The notes beneath the pieces were generated by a model. The model saw only the letters and a program-made list of their open reading frames with translations, made no database searches and had not been told where the DNA came from. Positions 1 to 5,676 of a DNA stretch of 9,087 bases are shown here, piece by piece. Source of the DNA: Elusimicrobiota bacterium (lineage in GTDB: Bacteria; Elusimicrobiota; Elusimicrobia; UBA1565; UBA9628); the NCBI GenBank assembly GCA_028869495.1, contig JAGWRY010000303.1:1-9087 (forward strand), given 5' to 3'. How positions within the stretch are numbered: position 1 is the first letter of the stretch; each line of letters begins with the position of its first letter. A program made the position numbers and the translations under genes.

Positions 1-558
1 CCCGTTCCGCCCCCGCCGGGCGAGCGCGAGCAGCGCGGCGAGCGCGGCGGCGAGCGCCGCGGCGGCTTCCGCGGCCGCCGCCGCGAGAACCCCCGCGAGG
101 AGGGCGGCTTCAAGGAGACCGTCGTCGCGATCAACCGCGTCGCGAAGGTCGTCAAGGGCGGCAAGCGCTTCTCGTTCTCGGCCCTCGTCGTCGTCGGCGA
201 CGGCGCCGGCCAGGTCGGCTACGGCCTCGGCAAGGCGAAGGAGGTCCAGTCCGCGATCCTGAAGGGGAACGCGGCGGCCCGCAAGAGCATCGTCAAGTTC
301 CCGCTCGTCTCCGACACGATCCCGCACGAGATCGTCGCGAAGTTCCGCTCCGGCGTCGTCTGGATGAAGCCGGCGGCGCCCGGAACGGGCGTCATCGCGG
401 GCGGCGGCGTGCGCGCGGTCCTCGAGGCCGCGGGCGTCAAGAACGTCCTGACCAAGAGCCTCGGCTCGACGAACCCGTTCAACGCGGTCGGCGCGACGTT
501 CGAGGCGCTCAGGCGGCTGCGCACGAAGGAAGACATCGCGAAGCTTCGCGGCAAGTAA
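1..558 (+). CDS. rpsE: 30S ribosomal protein S5 (uS5), 5' end outside window
   Basis: This is the C-terminal 185 residues of uS5, a small-subunit protein that helps shape the mRNA entry channel and decoding accuracy. The reading frame is open from base 1 and stops with TAA at 556-558; the start codon lies upstream. About 36 visible residues form a low-complexity Pro/Gly/Arg/Glu arm. The S5 N-terminal domain follows (ETVVAINRVAKVVKGGKRFS, then a VVVGDG...VGYGLGKAKEV stretch at about 64-81). The C-terminal domain contains KPAAPGTGVIAGGGVRAV and LTKSLGSTNPFN, both family hallmarks. Codon use matches the neighbours. The next gene is rplO after 15 bases, so there is no room for rpmD, which usually sits here. 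The identification is secure; only the true N-terminus and arm length are unknown. Confidence 0.97.
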   Translation, partial: PVPPPPGEREQRGERGGERRGGFRGRRRENPREEGGFKETVVAINRVAKVVKGGKRFSFSALVVVGDGAGQVGYGLGKAKEVQSAILKGNAAARKSIVKFPLVSDTIPHEIVAKFRSGVVWMKPAAPGTGVIAGGGVRAVLEAAGVKNVLTKSLGSTNPFNAVGATFEALRRLRTKEDIAKLRGK

Positions 559-573
559 GGCACGGACACGACC

Positions 574-1041
574 ATGACTACGACGACCACCCCCACTCTC
601 TCGAACCTCCAGCCGACGCCCGGCTCGCGCCGCAAGCGCCTGCGCCTGGGCATGGGCGAGGGCTCCGGCACCGGGCAGACCGCGACGCGCGGACAGAAGG
701 GCCAGCGCTCGCGCTCCGGCGACGGCAAGCTGGTCGGCTTCGAGGGCGGCCAGACGCCGCTCCTGCGCCGCATCCCGAAGCGCGGCTTCACGAACGGCAT
801 GTTCAAGACGACGTACCAGCTCGTCAGCCTCGAGACGCTGGAGCGCGTGTTCAAGAACAAGGCCGAGGTCTCCCTGGACGACCTTCGCATCCACCGCCTG
901 ATCAAGGGGCGGCGCCCGGTCAAGGTCCTCGGCGACGGCGAGCTCTCGCGCAAGCTGACCGTCTCGGCGCACGCGTTCTCGTCTTCGGCGAAGGCCAAGA
1001 TCGAGAAGGCCGGCGGCAAGGCCGAGGTCGTCAAGGCGTAG
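574..1041 (+). CDS. rplO: 50S ribosomal protein L15 (uL15)
   Basis: uL15 is a large-subunit protein that binds 23S rRNA through an extended basic N-terminal arm and acts late in 50S assembly. The product is 155 residues, a normal length. Residues 11-49 form the Gly/Arg-rich arm (NLQPTPGSRRKR ... RGQKGQRSRSG). It is followed by FEGGQTPLLRRIPKRGF at 56-72, the strongest family signature, and a globular C-terminal domain ending in KAEVVKA. The start at 574 gives an odd Thr run (MTTTTTP) before the family homology begins. The only Shine-Dalgarno-like sequence is TAAGG overlapping the rpsE stop, about 13 bases away, so translation may depend on coupling to rpsE. In the arm the usual GRG and GKT positions read GMG (26-28) and GQT (34-36), which lowers its positive charge. 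secY begins one base after the stop. Confidence 0.97.
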   Translation: MTTTTTPTLSNLQPTPGSRRKRLRLGMGEGSGTGQTATRGQKGQRSRSGDGKLVGFEGGQTPLLRRIPKRGFTNGMFKTTYQLVSLETLERVFKNKAEVSLDDLRIHRLIKGRRPVKVLGDGELSRKLTVSAHAFSSSAKAKIEKAGGKAEVVKA

Positions 1042-1042
1042 A

Positions 1043-2377
1043 ATGGCCGGCTTCGCCGATTTCTTCGACGTCCCCGATCTCCGGCGCCGCATCGCCTGGA
1101 CCGTGGGCGCGCTCGCGGTCTTCCGCGTCGGCGCGGCGATCCCGATCCCCGGGGTCAACGCGGACGCGATCAAGGCCATCTTCAACGCGCAGTCGAACGG
1201 CCTGCTCGGCTTCCTGAACACCTTCTCCGGCGGCGCCCTCGGGCGCTTCTCGATCTTCTCGATGGGCGTGATGCCGTACATCAACGCCTCGATCATCATC
1301 AGCCTGCTGCAGGGCGCGCACGTGTTCCCGGCCCTCGACCGCCTCGCCAAGGAAGGCGAGCTCGGCCACCGCAAGCTCAACAACTACACGCGCTACCTGA
1401 CGCTCGGCCTCGCGGTCATCCAGTCCTTCGGCCTGACGATCGCGATCACGAAGATGCCGACCCCGGGCAACATCCCGGTCGTCCTCGACCCGAGCTGGGG
1501 CTTCTACGTCGTCACCGTGCTGACGCTGACGGCCGGCACGATCTTCGTGATGTGGCTCGGCGAGCAGATCACCGAGGTCGGCATCGGCAACGGCGTCTCG
1601 CTGATCATCTTCGCCGGCATCGTCGAGCGCCTGCCGGCGGCGACGATGAGCATGATCGAGCTGATCCACCTCGAGGAGATGGGCCTGTTCACCGCGCTCG
1701 CGATCCTGGCCGCCCTCTTGGCCGTCACGATCGCGGTCGTCGAGGTCGAGACCGCGGTGCGCAAGGTCCCGGTCCAGTACGCGAAGCGCGTCGTCGGCCG
1801 CCGGATGATGGGCGGCGCGCAGAGCTACCTGCCGCTCAAGGTCGACCAGTCCGGCGTCATCGCGGTCATCTTCGCGGTCTCGCTGATGGCCCTGCCGATG
1901 ACCGCGGCCCAGTTCTCGCCGCAGAGCGCGTGGGGGCAGAAGGTCCTGCAGTTCATGGGCCAGGGCAACTGGATCTACGACACGCTCTACGCGGCGCTGA
2001 TCATCTTCTTCTGCTACTTCTACAACTCGGTGTCGATCAACCCGGACGACCTGGCCGACAACCTGAAGAAGTCCGGCGGCTTCATCCCGGGCATCCGCCC
2101 CGGCGAGCCGACGGCCAAGTACATCGAGTGGATCATGGAGCGCATCACGCTCGGCGGCGCGTCGTTCGTCGCCGCGATCTCGGTCCTGCCGGACGTCCTG
2201 CGCCGCGACTTCAACGTCCCGTTCTTCTTCGGCGGCACGTCGCTGCTGATCGTCGTCGGCGTCGCGCTCGACACGATCGGGCAGATCGAGGCGCACCTGA
2301 TCATGCGGCACTACGAGGGCTTCCTGCGCAAGGGGCGCATCGAGGGCCGCTGGTTCAACATCGGGGAGGACTTCTAG
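1043..2377 (+). CDS. secY: Preprotein translocase channel subunit SecY
   Basis: SecY is the inner-membrane channel of the Sec translocon, working with SecE/SecG, the SecA motor and ribosomes. The 444-residue product has the normal length and about ten membrane segments, roughly at 16-36, 62-91 (with plug region SGGALGRFSIFS), 113-136, 152-173, 183-200, 213-236, 268-290, 311-331, 367-386 and 397-416. GVMPYINASIIISLL (75-89) is the conserved TM2 segment. The cytosolic loop with NPDDLADNLKKSGGFIPGIRPG (333-354) carries the conserved arginine (R352) that docks SecA and ribosomes. The C-terminus has the usual GRIxGRW pattern. The ATG lies one base after the rplO stop, with AAGG (1033-1036) six bases upstream inside rplO, which favours translational coupling. 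Its TAG shares a base with the GTG start of adk. Nothing looks damaged. Confidence 0.98.
   Translation: MAGFADFFDVPDLRRRIAWTVGALAVFRVGAAIPIPGVNADAIKAIFNAQSNGLLGFLNTFSGGALGRFSIFSMGVMPYINASIIISLLQGAHVFPALDRLAKEGELGHRKLNNYTRYLTLGLAVIQSFGLTIAITKMPTPGNIPVVLDPSWGFYVVTVLTLTAGTIFVMWLGEQITEVGIGNGVSLIIFAGIVERLPAATMSMIELIHLEEMGLFTALAILAALLAVTIAVVEVETAVRKVPVQYAKRVVGRRMMGGAQSYLPLKVDQSGVIAVIFAVSLMALPMTAAQFSPQSAWGQKVLQFMGQGNWIYDTLYAALIIFFCYFYNSVSINPDDLADNLKKSGGFIPGIRPGEPTAKYIEWIMERITLGGASFVAAISVLPDVLRRDFNVPFFFGGTSLLIVVGVALDTIGQIEAHLIMRHYEGFLRKGRIEGRWFNIGEDF
2363..2370 (+). promoter_or_regulatory. Ribosome binding site fixing the adk GTG start
   Basis: GGGGAGGA lies inside the last codons of secY, six bases before a GTG that overlaps the secY TAG by one base. 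There is no ATG near this point in the adk frame. The start gives a protein beginning VVVILLGAPGSGKGT, with the P-loop at the usual distance from the N-terminus. The site therefore supports a GTG start and coupling of adk translation to secY. Confidence 0.85.
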
Positions 2378-3027
2378 TGGTCGTCATCCTCCTCGGCGCG
2401 CCCGGTTCGGGCAAGGGGACGCAGTCCCAGCGTCTCGCGGGCCGCTTCGGCTTCAAGCATCTGGCGACCGGCGACATCCTGCGCGCGGAGATCGCGGCCA
2501 AGAGCGCGGTCGGACAGAAAGCCGAGCCGTACGTGAAGGGCGGCAAGCTGGTGCCCGACGACGTCATCATCGAGATGGTCGCCGGCAAGGTCGAGGCGGG
2601 CGGCAAGTACCTCCTCGACGGCTTCCCGCGCACCGTCGATCAGGCGCGGGCCCTCGACGGCATCCTCAAGCGCGGCGGCTCCTCCGTGGACCTCGTCGCG
2701 GCGCTGACCCTCCCGTCCGAGGAGGCGATCCGGCGGATGACGTCGCGCCGCATCTGCTCCCGGTGCGCGGCGGTCTACAACGCGATCAGCAACCCGCCGA
2801 AGGCCGAGGGCGTCTGCGACAAATGCGGCGGGCCCGTCGTCCAGCGCGAGGACGACTCCGAGGCGACCGCGCGCCGCCGTCTGATGGTCTTCGAAGACCA
2901 GACTCACCCGCTGGTCTCGTACTACCGCGGCGAGCAGGTCCTGAAGGAGATCGACGCGTCCGGCAGCCCGGACTCGGTCGAGGCCGCCCTGGCCGCCGCG
3001 ATCGAGTCGGTCCGGGCCGCCCGCTAG
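2377..3027 (+). CDS. adk: Adenylate kinase, zinc-binding long-LID type
   Basis: Adenylate kinase catalyses ATP + AMP <-> 2 ADP in the cytoplasm and balances adenine nucleotides. The product is 216 residues with a GTG start. Visible motifs are the P-loop GAPGSGKGT (7-15), the AMP-binding region HLATGDILR (28-36), the strong signature YLLDGFPRT (78-86), and a LID domain starting at about 123. The LID carries four cysteines, C127-x2-C130 and C147-x2-C150, expected to bind a structural zinc as in Bacillus-type and other thermostable enzymes. A typical R-rich stretch and THPLVSYY (176-183) follow. The gene overlaps the secY stop by one base and has a strong ribosome binding site. The secY-adk-map-infA order is found in many bacteria outside the gammaproteobacteria. 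No defect is visible. Confidence 0.97.
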   Translation: MVVILLGAPGSGKGTQSQRLAGRFGFKHLATGDILRAEIAAKSAVGQKAEPYVKGGKLVPDDVIIEMVAGKVEAGGKYLLDGFPRTVDQARALDGILKRGGSSVDLVAALTLPSEEAIRRMTSRRICSRCAAVYNAISNPPKAEGVCDKCGGPVVQREDDSEATARRRLMVFEDQTHPLVSYYRGEQVLKEIDASGSPDSVEAALAAAIESVRAAR

Positions 3028-3029
3028 AC

Positions 3030-3803
3030 ATGTTCATGCAGAAAGCCGTCGAGATCAAGAGCGCCGAGGAGCTGGCCGCGATGCGGCGGGCGGGCTCCGT
3101 CACGGCCGACATCCTCGCGCACCTGAAGGGGATCGTCGCGCCCGGGATGACGACCGGCGACATCGACAAGGTCGCGCGCGAGGAGCTCAAGAAGCGCGGG
3201 GCCAAGCCCGCGTTCCTGAACTACCACGGCTTCCCGGCGGTCATCTGCCTCTCGATCAACGAGGAGGTCGTGCACGGCATCCCGTCGCCGAAGCGCGTCC
3301 TCAAGGACGGCGACGTCCTCGGCCTCGACTTCGGCTGCGTGATCGACCGCTTCTACGGCGACTCCGCGGTCACGGTCGGCGTCGGCGCGATCTCGCCCGA
3401 GGCCGCGCGCCTCCTGCGCGTCACGCGCGAGTCCCTCGAGAAGGGCATCGCCGCGGTCAAGAACGGCGCGCGGATCGGCGACGTCGGCGCGGCCGTCCAG
3501 GCCCACGCCGAGGCCGCCGGCTACGGCGTCGTGCGCGAGTTCGTCGGCCACGGCATCGGCCGCGCCCTGCACGAGGAGCCGCCGATCCCGAACTACGGGA
3601 AGCCCGGCGCGGGGCCGCGCCTGAAGACCGGCATGACGATCGCGATCGAGCCGATGGTCACCCTCGGGAGCTACGAGGTCGAGACGCTGGCCGACGGCTG
3701 GACCGCGGTCACGAAGGACCGGAAGCTCTCCGCGCACTTCGAGCATACGGTCGCGGTGACCGAGGACGGGGCGGAGATCCTGACGCTCCCGAGCGCCGCA
3801 TAG
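3030..3803 (+). CDS. map: Type I methionine aminopeptidase
   Basis: This enzyme removes the initiator methionine from new proteins, acting at the ribosome after deformylation. The product has 257 residues and the pita-bread fold without an N-terminal extension. The five metal ligands are present: D100 (LGLDFG), D111 (FYGDSAVTVGVG), H174 (EFVGHGIGRALHEEP), E207 (TIAIEPM) and E238 (SAHFEHTVAV). The active-site histidines H82 (VVHGIP) and H181 are also present. All are offset by three from the E. coli enzyme. The start could be ATG 3030 or ATG 3036, two codons later; neither has a good Shine-Dalgarno sequence. The gene starts two bases after the adk stop, so coupled or re-initiating translation is likely. 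Substrates include its operon partners whose second residue is Ala (S13, S11, S4, L17, RpoA, IF-1). Confidence 0.97.
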   Translation: MFMQKAVEIKSAEELAAMRRAGSVTADILAHLKGIVAPGMTTGDIDKVAREELKKRGAKPAFLNYHGFPAVICLSINEEVVHGIPSPKRVLKDGDVLGLDFGCVIDRFYGDSAVTVGVGAISPEAARLLRVTRESLEKGIAAVKNGARIGDVGAAVQAHAEAAGYGVVREFVGHGIGRALHEEPPIPNYGKPGAGPRLKTGMTIAIEPMVTLGSYEVETLADGWTAVTKDRKLSAHFEHTVAVTEDGAEILTLPSAA

Positions 3804-3811
3804 CGAATTTC

Positions 3812-4027
3812 ATGGCGAAAGAAGAGAAGATCGAAGTCGAAGGCAGCATCCTCGAGGCGCTCCCGAACGCGATGTTCCGCGTCGAGATCGCCCCGGGCAA
3901 GGTCGTCCTGGCCCATATCTCCGGCAAGATGCGCATGCACTACATCAAGATCCTGCCGGGGGACCGGGTCCGCATCGAGCTGTCCCCGTACGATTTGAAT
4001 CGGGGACGCATCACCTATCGGGAGTAA
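3812..4027 (+). CDS. infA: Translation initiation factor IF-1
   Basis: IF-1 binds the 30S A site during initiation and helps IF-2 and IF-3 select the start codon. The 71-residue product is one OB fold of normal size. It contains the near-invariant stretches LPNAMFRVEI (17-26), AHISGKMRMHYIKILPGD (34-51) and SPYDLNRGRITYR. The eight-base gap after map (CGAATTTC) holds no Shine-Dalgarno sequence, and no purine-rich block lies in the last codons of map. The region around the start is unusually A/T-rich for this DNA and the first codons are A-rich, so initiation may rely on low structure or coupling. The gene sits before rpmJ, as in Gram-positive and many other phyla. Confidence 0.97.
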   Translation: MAKEEKIEVEGSILEALPNAMFRVEIAPGKVVLAHISGKMRMHYIKILPGDRVRIELSPYDLNRGRITYRE

Positions 4028-4031
4028 TCGG

Positions 4032-4145
4032 ATGAAAGTCAGAGCGAGCGTGAAGCCCATCTGCCAGAAGTGCAAGATCGTCAAGCGCAACGGCGTCGTC
4101 CGCGTCCTGTGTTCGAACCCGAAGCACAAGCAGCGGCAGGGCTGA
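4032..4145 (+). CDS. rpmJ: 50S ribosomal protein L36 (bL36), zinc-binding form
   Basis: bL36 is the smallest large-subunit protein and binds 23S rRNA near the L7/L12 stalk base. This gene encodes 37 residues, starting MKVRASVKPICQKCK and ending NPKHKQRQG. Ligands C11, C14, C27 and H32 form the CCCH zinc ribbon of the zinc-dependent (C+) form. The ATG at 4032 has GGGAG (4020-4024) seven bases upstream, overlapping the infA stop. Its place between infA and rpsM is the classic one. The only departure from a textbook copy is the RNGVVRVLC segment (19-27), which is ordinary variation. Confidence 0.95.
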   Translation: MKVRASVKPICQKCKIVKRNGVVRVLCSNPKHKQRQG

Positions 4146-4149
4146 CCGA

Positions 4150-4170
4150 TTTTTTAGAAGGATAAAGGAG
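4150..4170 (+). promoter_or_regulatory. T-rich leader plus strong ribosome binding site of rpsM
   Basis: The 32-base gap between rpmJ and rpsM contains a run of six T (4150-4155), AGAAGG, then AAAGGAG (4164-4170) seven bases before the ATG. This is the best Shine-Dalgarno match in the window and fixes the rpsM start. The T-run is not preceded by a stable hairpin (only a four-base CAGC/GCTG pairing at 4131-4144), so a terminator is unlikely. A U-rich, unstructured leader before a ribosome binding site can serve as a landing site for ribosomal protein S1; that role here is inference. Confidence 0.6.
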
Positions 4171-4177
4171 AACGAGC

Positions 4178-4573
4178 ATGGCGCGTGTGGCCGGAGTGGA
4201 TCTTCCGAAGAACAAGCGGATCGACGTGGCGCTCTGCTATCTCTACGGCGTGGGCCGCACCCGCGCCGCGGAGGTCATGCAGAAGCTGAGCGGCGCGGTC
4301 AAGCCCGAGACCCGGGTCAAGGACCTGACCGAGCAGCAGGTCGGTCTGATCAACACCCTGCTGACCAAGGAGTACAAGGTCGAGGGCGAGCTGCGCCGCG
4401 AGGTTCAGGCGCACATGTCGCGCCTGACCGAGATCGGCTCCTACCGCGGCCACCGGCACCGCCGCAACCTGCCGGCGCGCGGCCAGCGCACGAAGACGAA
4501 CGCCCGCACCCGCCGCGGCCGCCGCAAGACCGTCGGCGTCGGCAAGGCCGCGTCGCCGACCGGGAAGGCCTAA
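4178..4573 (+). CDS. rpsM: 30S ribosomal protein S13 (uS13)
   Basis: uS13 sits in the head of the 30S subunit, contacts 50S through intersubunit bridges and touches P-site tRNA with its basic tail. The product is 131 residues. It begins MARVAGVDLPKNKR, has the helix-two-turn-helix motif YLYGVGRTRA (22-31), and carries the tail signature RGQRTKTNARTRRGRRKTV. The tail then continues GVGKAASPTGKA, slightly longer than many homologues. In the usual GSYRGLRHRRGLP motif this copy has H for L and N for the second G. The start is fixed by a strong ribosome binding site. The gene opens the alpha-operon block and is followed by rpsK after 36 bases. Confidence 0.97.
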   Translation: MARVAGVDLPKNKRIDVALCYLYGVGRTRAAEVMQKLSGAVKPETRVKDLTEQQVGLINTLLTKEYKVEGELRREVQAHMSRLTEIGSYRGHRHRRNLPARGQRTKTNARTRRGRRKTVGVGKAASPTGKA

Positions 4574-4585
4574 AGGCCCCGATTT

Positions 4586-4603
4586 AAGAGGAGTTTGAGG
4601 AGA
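4586..4603 (+). promoter_or_regulatory. Tandem Shine-Dalgarno-like sites before rpsK
   Basis: Two purine blocks precede rpsK: AAGAGGAG (4586-4593) and GAGGAGA (4597-4603). The second is six bases from ATG 4610 and decides that start. An in-frame TTG at 4595 would add five residues (MRRSN) outside family homology; it lies only one base after the first block, so it is not a likely start. Confidence 0.65.
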
Positions 4604-4609
4604 TCGAAC

Positions 4610-5029
4610 ATGGCTGATGAAAAGACGACCGCCGCGCCGAAGGCCGCGCCTTCGCCGGCCCCCCGAAAGAAGGGCTGGAGATCCCTGTCCTTCGCGAAGG
4701 TGCACATCCAGTGCTCCTTCAACAACACGATCGTGACGCTGACCGACGACCGCGGCGACGTGCTCGCCTGGTCGACGGCCGGGGGCTCCGGCTTCCGCGG
4801 CACGAAGAAGGGCACGCCCTTCGCGGCCGGCGTGACGGCGGGCAAGGTGGCCAAGAAGGCCGTCGAGCTCGGCGTCAAGCAGGTCGCCGTCTACATCAAG
4901 GGCCCCGGCCCGGGCCGCGAGACCGCGGTCCGCTCGCTGGGCGCCGCGGGGCTGCTCGTCGTCAGCCTGAAGGACGTCACCCCGATTCCGCACAACGGCT
5001 GCCGTCCGCCGAAGGCGAGGAGAGTCTGA
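4610..5029 (+). CDS. rpsK: 30S ribosomal protein S11 (uS11)
   Basis: uS11 lies on the 30S platform, beside the Shine-Dalgarno/anti-Shine-Dalgarno helix at the mRNA exit. The product has 139 residues from ATG 4610. The core starts at VHIQCSFNNTIVTLTD (31-46). It continues with TAGGSGFRGTKKGTPFAA (56-73), KGPGPGRE (97-104) and the C-terminal DVTPIPHNGCRPPKARRV (122-139), all strongly conserved. The HNG turn (128-130) matches the site where E. coli S11 carries isoaspartate. The N-terminal 30 residues are an Ala/Pro/Lys-rich arm ending RKKGWRSLSFAK, in place of the short basic arm common elsewhere. The stop overlaps the rpsD ATG by one base (TGATG). Confidence 0.97.
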   Translation: MADEKTTAAPKAAPSPAPRKKGWRSLSFAKVHIQCSFNNTIVTLTDDRGDVLAWSTAGGSGFRGTKKGTPFAAGVTAGKVAKKAVELGVKQVAVYIKGPGPGRETAVRSLGAAGLLVVSLKDVTPIPHNGCRPPKARRV

Positions 5030-5655
5030 TGGCCCGCTATACCGACGCCGTCTGCAAGCTGTGCCGCCGGGAGCAGCAGAAGCTGTTCCTCAAGGGCGAC
5101 AAGTGCTACACGAAGTGCATCCTCGAGAAGCGCCCCGGCAACCCGGGCAGCGCGAAGCCGCAGCGGGGCAAGCCGTCCGCCTACGCGATCCGCCTGCGCG
5201 AGAAGCAGAAGCTCCGCCGGCTCATCCAGATGAACGAGCGGCCGTTCGAGAGCCGCGTCGCCGAGGCGTCGAAGGCCCGCGAGGCCTCCGGCGACCATCT
5301 GCTGCGCGGCCTGGAGCTGCGCCTCGACAACATGGTCCGCCGGATGGGCGTCGCGACGTCGCTGAAGACGGCGCGCCAGCTCGTCAAGCACGGCCACGTG
5401 AAGGTCGGCGGGCGCTCGGTCAACATCCCGTCCTACCCGGTCAAGCCGGGCGACGTGATCTCCCTGAGCCCGAAGATGAAGGAGAACGTCGGCATCAAGC
5501 TGAGCCTGGAGACGGCCAAGCGCCTGAACCAGCGCCCGGCCTTCGTCGAGTTCGACGAGGCGAACCTGTCGTGCAAGGTGCTCCGCATCCCGGAGCGCGC
5601 CGAGATGTCCTTCCCGATCAACGACCAGCTGATCATCGAGTACTATTCGCGCTAA
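5029..5655 (+). CDS. rpsD: 30S ribosomal protein S4 (uS4), zinc-binding form
   Basis: uS4 is a primary 16S rRNA-binding protein that nucleates assembly of the 30S body and helps form the mRNA entry helicase site. In several bacteria it also represses its own operon. The product is 208 residues. C9-x2-C12 and C26-x3-C30 form an N-terminal zinc site. The S4 RNA-binding domain runs from about 97 to 160 (LRLDNMVRRMGV, TARQLVKHGHVKVGGRSVNI, PGDVISLSP). The C-terminus ends with FPINDQLIIEYYSR, typical of the family. The usual YGV after REKQKLRR reads IQM (66-68). The start overlaps the rpsK stop, with GAGGAG (5017-5022) six bases upstream. Placement between rpsK and rpoA matches proteobacteria and many other phyla but not Bacillus. 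Confidence 0.97.
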   Translation: MARYTDAVCKLCRREQQKLFLKGDKCYTKCILEKRPGNPGSAKPQRGKPSAYAIRLREKQKLRRLIQMNERPFESRVAEASKAREASGDHLLRGLELRLDNMVRRMGVATSLKTARQLVKHGHVKVGGRSVNIPSYPVKPGDVISLSPKMKENVGIKLSLETAKRLNQRPAFVEFDEANLSCKVLRIPERAEMSFPINDQLIIEYYSR

Positions 5656-5676
5656 GGCGTAGGAGAACAAACGATC

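Noticed and set aside
219..1034. Minus-strand open frame of 271 codons opposite rpsE and rplO
   Set aside because: It lies wholly antisense to two conserved ribosomal genes and resembles no family; its openness follows from codon bias on the other strand.
1031..2311. Long minus-strand open frame of 426 codons opposite secY
   Set aside because: It is a product of high GC content. The translation is Asp/Arg/Glu/Ala repeats with no domain signature, and the opposite strand encodes an intact SecY. The same holds for long minus-strand frames at 4154-4993, 4891-6219, 6258-7664 and 8108-9031.
4131..4155. Possible intrinsic terminator after rpmJ
   Set aside because: The six-T run is preceded only by a four-pair CAGC/GCTG stem with a gap before the T-run, too weak for a terminator, and rpsM follows at once.
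4146..4177. S4-type autoregulatory pseudoknot upstream of rpsM, as in the E. coli alpha operon
   Set aside because: The gap is only 32 bases and T/A-rich with no nested pairing, too short for the known structure.
4595..4609. Alternative TTG start extending uS11 by five residues
   Set aside because: The upstream purine block is only one base away, while GAGGAGA is ideally spaced for ATG 4610, which gives the usual MAD-type start.
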